Assembly: GCA_013398055.1 (NCBI GenBank)
Contig: VZRS01001713.1
Location: forward strand, 339,448-403,447
DNA: 64,000 bases
Direction of reading: 5' to 3'
Source: Ifrita kowaldi
Taxonomy: Eukaryota; Chordata; Aves; Passeriformes; Cinclosomatidae
The notes under the pieces were generated by a model. The model searched no databases. It was not told where the DNA came from and was given only the letters and a program-made list of their open reading frames with translations. The translations under genes and the position numbers were made by a program. This document shows positions 59,057-64,000 of the stretch, piece by piece. Positions within the stretch are counted from its first letter, which is position 1. The number at the start of each line of letters is the position of its first letter.

Positions 59057-61382
59057 TTGCCAGCTAAAAAACCCCAGGACTAAGATAAACATTTAGGTTT
59101 TTTTTTTCTTTTGTATTTGAGTGCAAGCAACTCCACACAAAGCATGGGATCCCACTACTTTACAACATTTCAGTGGAATTATAAAAGAGAAATTACAGTA
59201 ACTATAAACAAGCATGAAAAATATTATTCTAACTTCAATACTGAAACAACTACAGGACAAAGTAAACAAACTATTAATGGAAGGCATACCTACTCTTGAA
59301 ATACTGCTCCAGTAATCTAAACAGAGATAAGGATTGTTTGTTGTTTTTTTAAGGTGGTTTTCTTGTTTGCAATTCTTTTTAAACTGATTTTTGAGTAGCA
59401 TAGAAACTTCTCAGCTAAGTGATATTAGAAAATAAGTATCAGCAGATAATGTTATCTAGCAGATGGAACACTTGGCTGAAAAACAGAACGTTCAGGATCA
59501 GCTCTCAATTGCCCCTCCTGGTCTGCTGTGATTCCAGGCAAATCATCTGCACTTTTAGGTAGCATCTCATTTGGAGGGACCACAGTCATTTTCAGACTGC
59601 TTTCAGAAACAACACTTAATCACGAGCCTTCATGTCAAGCCCCTTCTCCCCGCCCCTTTCTTTACATAATTGTGTTTTCTTATCATCCTTATCTACACAA
59701 ACAATGAGGAACATTATCTTGGCCTTTGATCACGAAATTCTGTGTTTACTCACTTGAGCTCTGTGGCTGCTGTCAGATGGGTAACACACATCCTCAGTCT
59801 GCTTTCTGAAGCAAACTCTCAATGGACAGTTATTAAAAAGACCCAAATGTTTGCAAAATTGAATACTACCCAATACACTGCTCTATGACCAGGAGTAATT
59901 AAAAATGAGATTTGTGAAGTGCCCATCTATTTCCATACTTGACTTCTGCAGGTCAGTGCATGGGGTCATACAGAAAAAGGTTGATAGTTACACCACCAAG
60001 TTATCTTCATCTCAGACATACAGCTTAGGCTTAACTGTGGGCCCAACAGTAATACATTTAATGAATACTAAAGCTCATTGCTTCAAAGGGAGAGGGAACT
60101 AACACTCAATTTGCCACAATACAGAAAAAAAATAGGTTGCATTTACTCCCAAAGAAGATACTTGTGACTAAAATATATACCCCTCCAATCATCTGAGAAA
60201 GTCCCACCAAAGCACTCTGAATTGCACTATTACATGAAGCCATGGATTTATAGCTAAATTATAAATACAAATATAACTATAAGCCTCTTCTGTCTTCTTC
60301 ATGAATTTCCTAACATTCTCAACTAAAACAATTCAGCATTAAGTGGTCTTCTCAAGGTCTTGCTTTTGCCCCAGACTTGTTCGCGAGACTGTATTATTTT
60401 ATTGAATGAAGACATAAAGGTGGGTCTGTATCTATTTTACTGAGTATTTCACATGCAGACGCAAGTGGGACAGGGGCAGGTGAGCAATGCCAGCCTTCTC
60501 AGCTGACAGACCACCACCACTGTAGCCAATTTTGGATCAAGCAGCCCATAGGCTGCTCTGTGCATCCTCCCTCTGAGAGCCTGCTCAGCCCCTTCCTAAA
60601 GCCCACAGACGTTTCCATGAGGTAAAGGGGGCCCAGTGGCTGGTATAATCATAGAACATGCTGAGTTGGAAGGAGCCCATCAGAATCATTGAGTGAAACT
60701 CTGGTCCTACACAGGACACCTCAAGAATCCCACCATGTGCGTGAGAAGCGTTGTCCAAATGCTTCTTGAGCTCTTTCAGGCTTGGGGCTGTGACCACTTC
60801 CCTGAGATACCTGTTCAAGTTTTTCATTTCAGCAATCCTCTGGGTGAAAAACCTTTTCCTGATCTCCAACCGAAACCACCTCGGAGTTGGCTTCATGCCG
60901 TTTTCTCAAGTCCTGCCACTGGGTGCCACAGAGATCAGTGTCTGCCCCTCCTCTTCTACTCACGAGCAAGTTGAAGACTGCAACGAGGTCTCCCCTCAGT
61001 CTACTCCAGGCTGAACAGACCAAGTGACCTCAGCCACTCCTCATACGGCTTCATCTCAAGGCCCTTCACCATCCTCGTGGCCCTCCTTTGGATGCTCTCT
61101 AATAGTTTAATATCTTTCTTATATTGTGGCACCCAAAACTGCCCCCAGCATTCGAGGTGAGGCTGTCCCAGTGCAGAGCAGAGCGGGACAATCCCCTCCC
61201 TTGCCCGGCTGGAGATGCTGTGCCTGATGCCCCCAGGACACAGCTGGCTGCCTGGGCACTGCTGGCTCATGTTCAACTTTCCCTCGACCAGGACCCCCAG
61301 GTCCTCTTGCACAGCGCTGCTTTCCCGTTCCCCAGGCTATACATACATCCAGAGTTGTACCATCCCAGGTGCAGAATCCTGC
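59057..61382. repeat. Duplicated block C (at least 2326 bp), first copy
   Basis: This matches 61675-64000 at a constant offset of 2618 bp. One difference was found (60425 T against 63043 G). Its 5' part (59057-60640) is unique AT-rich DNA without a gene and its 3' part is an antisense CR1. Confidence 0.93.
60648..61375 (-). mobile_element. CR1 LINE 3' fragment, antisense
   Basis: The minus strand encodes CR1 reverse-transcriptase C-terminal peptides: KKDIKLLESIQRRATRMVKG, EWLRSLGLFSLE, RLRGDLVAVFNLL, EIRKRFFTQRI and REVVTAPSLKELKKHLDNA, in several frames and with stops. Its 3' end is near 60648 (aatcatagaacatgctgagt). It is longer than the other CR1 copies here (about 730 bp) but inactive. 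Confidence 0.92.
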
Positions 61383-61429
61383 ACTTGCCCCTCACGCGGT
61401 TGGTGACTGCCCATCTCCAGCTTGCCGAG

Positions 61430-61673
61430 GCGTCTCTGCGGAGCAGAGGGCTCTCTCTAGTAGCAGTGCCTGCCCGCGTTCCCCGCTCGGGGACGCCCGC
61501 AGCGCTCCAGGCGGGCTGCCTTGCCCGGGGACCGGGAGCACCGGCACGGCCCCAACGCCCCGCCCGGTGCCGCTGCCGCCACGGGGAGCTCGGAAGGGGC
61601 GGGCGCCGGGCTCTGCCCGCCCCGCTCGGGCGTGTCCCGGCCGGGCAGCCGGGAGGGCGGCTCCGCTGAGCTC
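61430..61673. promoter_or_regulatory. Truncated CpG-rich block next to gap, possible ARHGAP10 promoter edge
   Basis: About 240 bp of very GC- and CpG-rich sequence (GCCCCGCCCGGTGCCGCTGC is one run) that stops at the N. In conserved synteny the next gene beyond PRMT9 is ARHGAP10, transcribed away on the plus strand, so this may be the left edge of its CpG island. No exon is visible. The assignment is by position only. Confidence 0.45.
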
Positions 61674-61674
61674 N
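61674..61674. other. Assembly gap or ambiguity (single N)
   Basis: One unresolved base where a CpG-rich block ends abruptly and a copy of 59057 onward begins. High-GC sequence drop-out is the likely cause. Confidence 0.9.
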
Positions 61675-64000
61675 TTGCCAGCTAAAAAACCCCAGGACTA
61701 AGATAAACATTTAGGTTTTTTTTTTCTTTTGTATTTGAGTGCAAGCAACTCCACACAAAGCATGGGATCCCACTACTTTACAACATTTCAGTGGAATTAT
61801 AAAAGAGAAATTACAGTAACTATAAACAAGCATGAAAAATATTATTCTAACTTCAATACTGAAACAACTACAGGACAAAGTAAACAAACTATTAATGGAA
61901 GGCATACCTACTCTTGAAATACTGCTCCAGTAATCTAAACAGAGATAAGGATTGTTTGTTGTTTTTTTAAGGTGGTTTTCTTGTTTGCAATTCTTTTTAA
62001 ACTGATTTTTGAGTAGCATAGAAACTTCTCAGCTAAGTGATATTAGAAAATAAGTATCAGCAGATAATGTTATCTAGCAGATGGAACACTTGGCTGAAAA
62101 ACAGAACGTTCAGGATCAGCTCTCAATTGCCCCTCCTGGTCTGCTGTGATTCCAGGCAAATCATCTGCACTTTTAGGTAGCATCTCATTTGGAGGGACCA
62201 CAGTCATTTTCAGACTGCTTTCAGAAACAACACTTAATCACGAGCCTTCATGTCAAGCCCCTTCTCCCCGCCCCTTTCTTTACATAATTGTGTTTTCTTA
62301 TCATCCTTATCTACACAAACAATGAGGAACATTATCTTGGCCTTTGATCACGAAATTCTGTGTTTACTCACTTGAGCTCTGTGGCTGCTGTCAGATGGGT
62401 AACACACATCCTCAGTCTGCTTTCTGAAGCAAACTCTCAATGGACAGTTATTAAAAAGACCCAAATGTTTGCAAAATTGAATACTACCCAATACACTGCT
62501 CTATGACCAGGAGTAATTAAAAATGAGATTTGTGAAGTGCCCATCTATTTCCATACTTGACTTCTGCAGGTCAGTGCATGGGGTCATACAGAAAAAGGTT
62601 GATAGTTACACCACCAAGTTATCTTCATCTCAGACATACAGCTTAGGCTTAACTGTGGGCCCAACAGTAATACATTTAATGAATACTAAAGCTCATTGCT
62701 TCAAAGGGAGAGGGAACTAACACTCAATTTGCCACAATACAGAAAAAAAATAGGTTGCATTTACTCCCAAAGAAGATACTTGTGACTAAAATATATACCC
62801 CTCCAATCATCTGAGAAAGTCCCACCAAAGCACTCTGAATTGCACTATTACATGAAGCCATGGATTTATAGCTAAATTATAAATACAAATATAACTATAA
62901 GCCTCTTCTGTCTTCTTCATGAATTTCCTAACATTCTCAACTAAAACAATTCAGCATTAAGTGGTCTTCTCAAGGTCTTGCTTTTGCCCCAGACTTGTTC
63001 GCGAGACTGTATTATTTTATTGAATGAAGACATAAAGGTGGGGCTGTATCTATTTTACTGAGTATTTCACATGCAGACGCAAGTGGGACAGGGGCAGGTG
63101 AGCAATGCCAGCCTTCTCAGCTGACAGACCACCACCACTGTAGCCAATTTTGGATCAAGCAGCCCATAGGCTGCTCTGTGCATCCTCCCTCTGAGAGCCT
63201 GCTCAGCCCCTTCCTAAAGCCCACAGACGTTTCCATGAGGTAAAGGGGGCCCAGTGGCTGGTATAATCATAGAACATGCTGAGTTGGAAGGAGCCCATCA
63301 GAATCATTGAGTGAAACTCTGGTCCTACACAGGACACCTCAAGAATCCCACCATGTGCGTGAGAAGCGTTGTCCAAATGCTTCTTGAGCTCTTTCAGGCT
63401 TGGGGCTGTGACCACTTCCCTGAGATACCTGTTCAAGTTTTTCATTTCAGCAATCCTCTGGGTGAAAAACCTTTTCCTGATCTCCAACCGAAACCACCTC
63501 GGAGTTGGCTTCATGCCGTTTTCTCAAGTCCTGCCACTGGGTGCCACAGAGATCAGTGTCTGCCCCTCCTCTTCTACTCACGAGCAAGTTGAAGACTGCA
63601 ACGAGGTCTCCCCTCAGTCTACTCCAGGCTGAACAGACCAAGTGACCTCAGCCACTCCTCATACGGCTTCATCTCAAGGCCCTTCACCATCCTCGTGGCC
63701 CTCCTTTGGATGCTCTCTAATAGTTTAATATCTTTCTTATATTGTGGCACCCAAAACTGCCCCCAGCATTCGAGGTGAGGCTGTCCCAGTGCAGAGCAGA
63801 GCGGGACAATCCCCTCCCTTGCCCGGCTGGAGATGCTGTGCCTGATGCCCCCAGGACACAGCTGGCTGCCTGGGCACTGCTGGCTCATGTTCAACTTTCC
63901 CTCGACCAGGACCCCCAGGTCCTCTTGCACAGCGCTGCTTTCCCGTTCCCCAGGCTATACATACATCCAGAGTTGTACCATCCCAGGTGCAGAATCCTGC
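61675..64000. repeat. Duplicated block C, second copy (runs off the window)
   Basis: Begins immediately after the N at 61674 and repeats 59057-61382. It is still matching at the last base of the window, so its true end is outside. It is probably an allelic contig joined in tandem. Confidence 0.93.
63266..63993 (-). mobile_element. CR1 LINE 3' fragment, antisense, second copy in duplicated block
   Basis: The same element as 60648-61375, repeated by the block C duplication at offset 2618. It is not an independent insertion. Confidence 0.9.

Noticed and set aside
61124..61669. 181-codon plus-strand open frame
   Set aside because: It runs antisense through a CR1 fragment into CpG-rich DNA; its length comes from low stop frequency in GC-rich sequence and no domain is present.
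1..64000. CRISPR arrays, prokaryotic operons, tRNA or rRNA genes, intact retroviral genes
   Set aside because: None seen; the window is ordinary vertebrate euchromatin with spliced genes and LINE fragments.

Overview
This window is vertebrate nuclear DNA, almost certainly from a bird. Three protein-coding genes are split into short exons with GT-AG introns. CpG-rich promoters stand out from AT-rich surroundings, and the recognisable transposons are mostly 3' fragments of CR1 LINEs, one ending in an ATTCT microsatellite typical of avian CR1. The gene order EDNRA(+), TMEM184C(+), PRMT9(-) matches human 4q31, where ARHGAP10 comes next. The spacing is much tighter than in mammals. The species cannot be named from this sequence.

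Layout. 1-7939: the last five coding exons of EDNRA (endothelin receptor type A, residues equivalent to human 207-427), then a 3'UTR to about 8.7 kb. 8.7-25.98 kb: intergenic DNA with no supported gene, holding CR1 remnants, one MIR-like SINE relic and low-complexity tracts. 25.98-26.6 kb: CpG-island promoter of TMEM184C. 26386-34509: complete TMEM184C coding sequence, ten exons, 445 aa, with a tail-to-tail inverted pair of CR1 copies in intron 1. 34.5-38.5 kb: convergent 3' ends of TMEM184C and PRMT9. 54919-38482 (minus): complete PRMT9 coding sequence, twelve exons, 843 aa, with its likely CpG-island promoter at 55.7-56.06 kb. 56.06-60.6 kb: no gene seen. 60.65-61.38 kb: an antisense CR1 leading into a GC-rich stretch cut by a gap, possibly the edge of the ARHGAP10 promoter.

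Two assembly features matter to anyone using this window. A single N at 42960 sits between two near-identical 1.7-kb copies of a segment carrying PRMT9 coding exon 8 (41251-42959 and 43110-44818). A second N at 61674 sits between two near-identical copies of at least 2.3 kb (59057-61382 and 61675-64000). Each pair differs by only one or two bases, so both look like haplotype or contig-end false duplications rather than biology. Using both copies of exon 8 (184 nt) would shift the PRMT9 frame.

The three genes do not form a pathway: a vasoactive-peptide GPCR, a seven-pass membrane protein of the TMEM184/OST-alpha family and an arginine methyltransferase. Their association is conserved synteny. 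I found no previously undescribed biological system. The most useful observations are the duplicated blocks, the CR1 inverted repeat, the inferred untranslated first exon of PRMT9 and the truncated CpG island.
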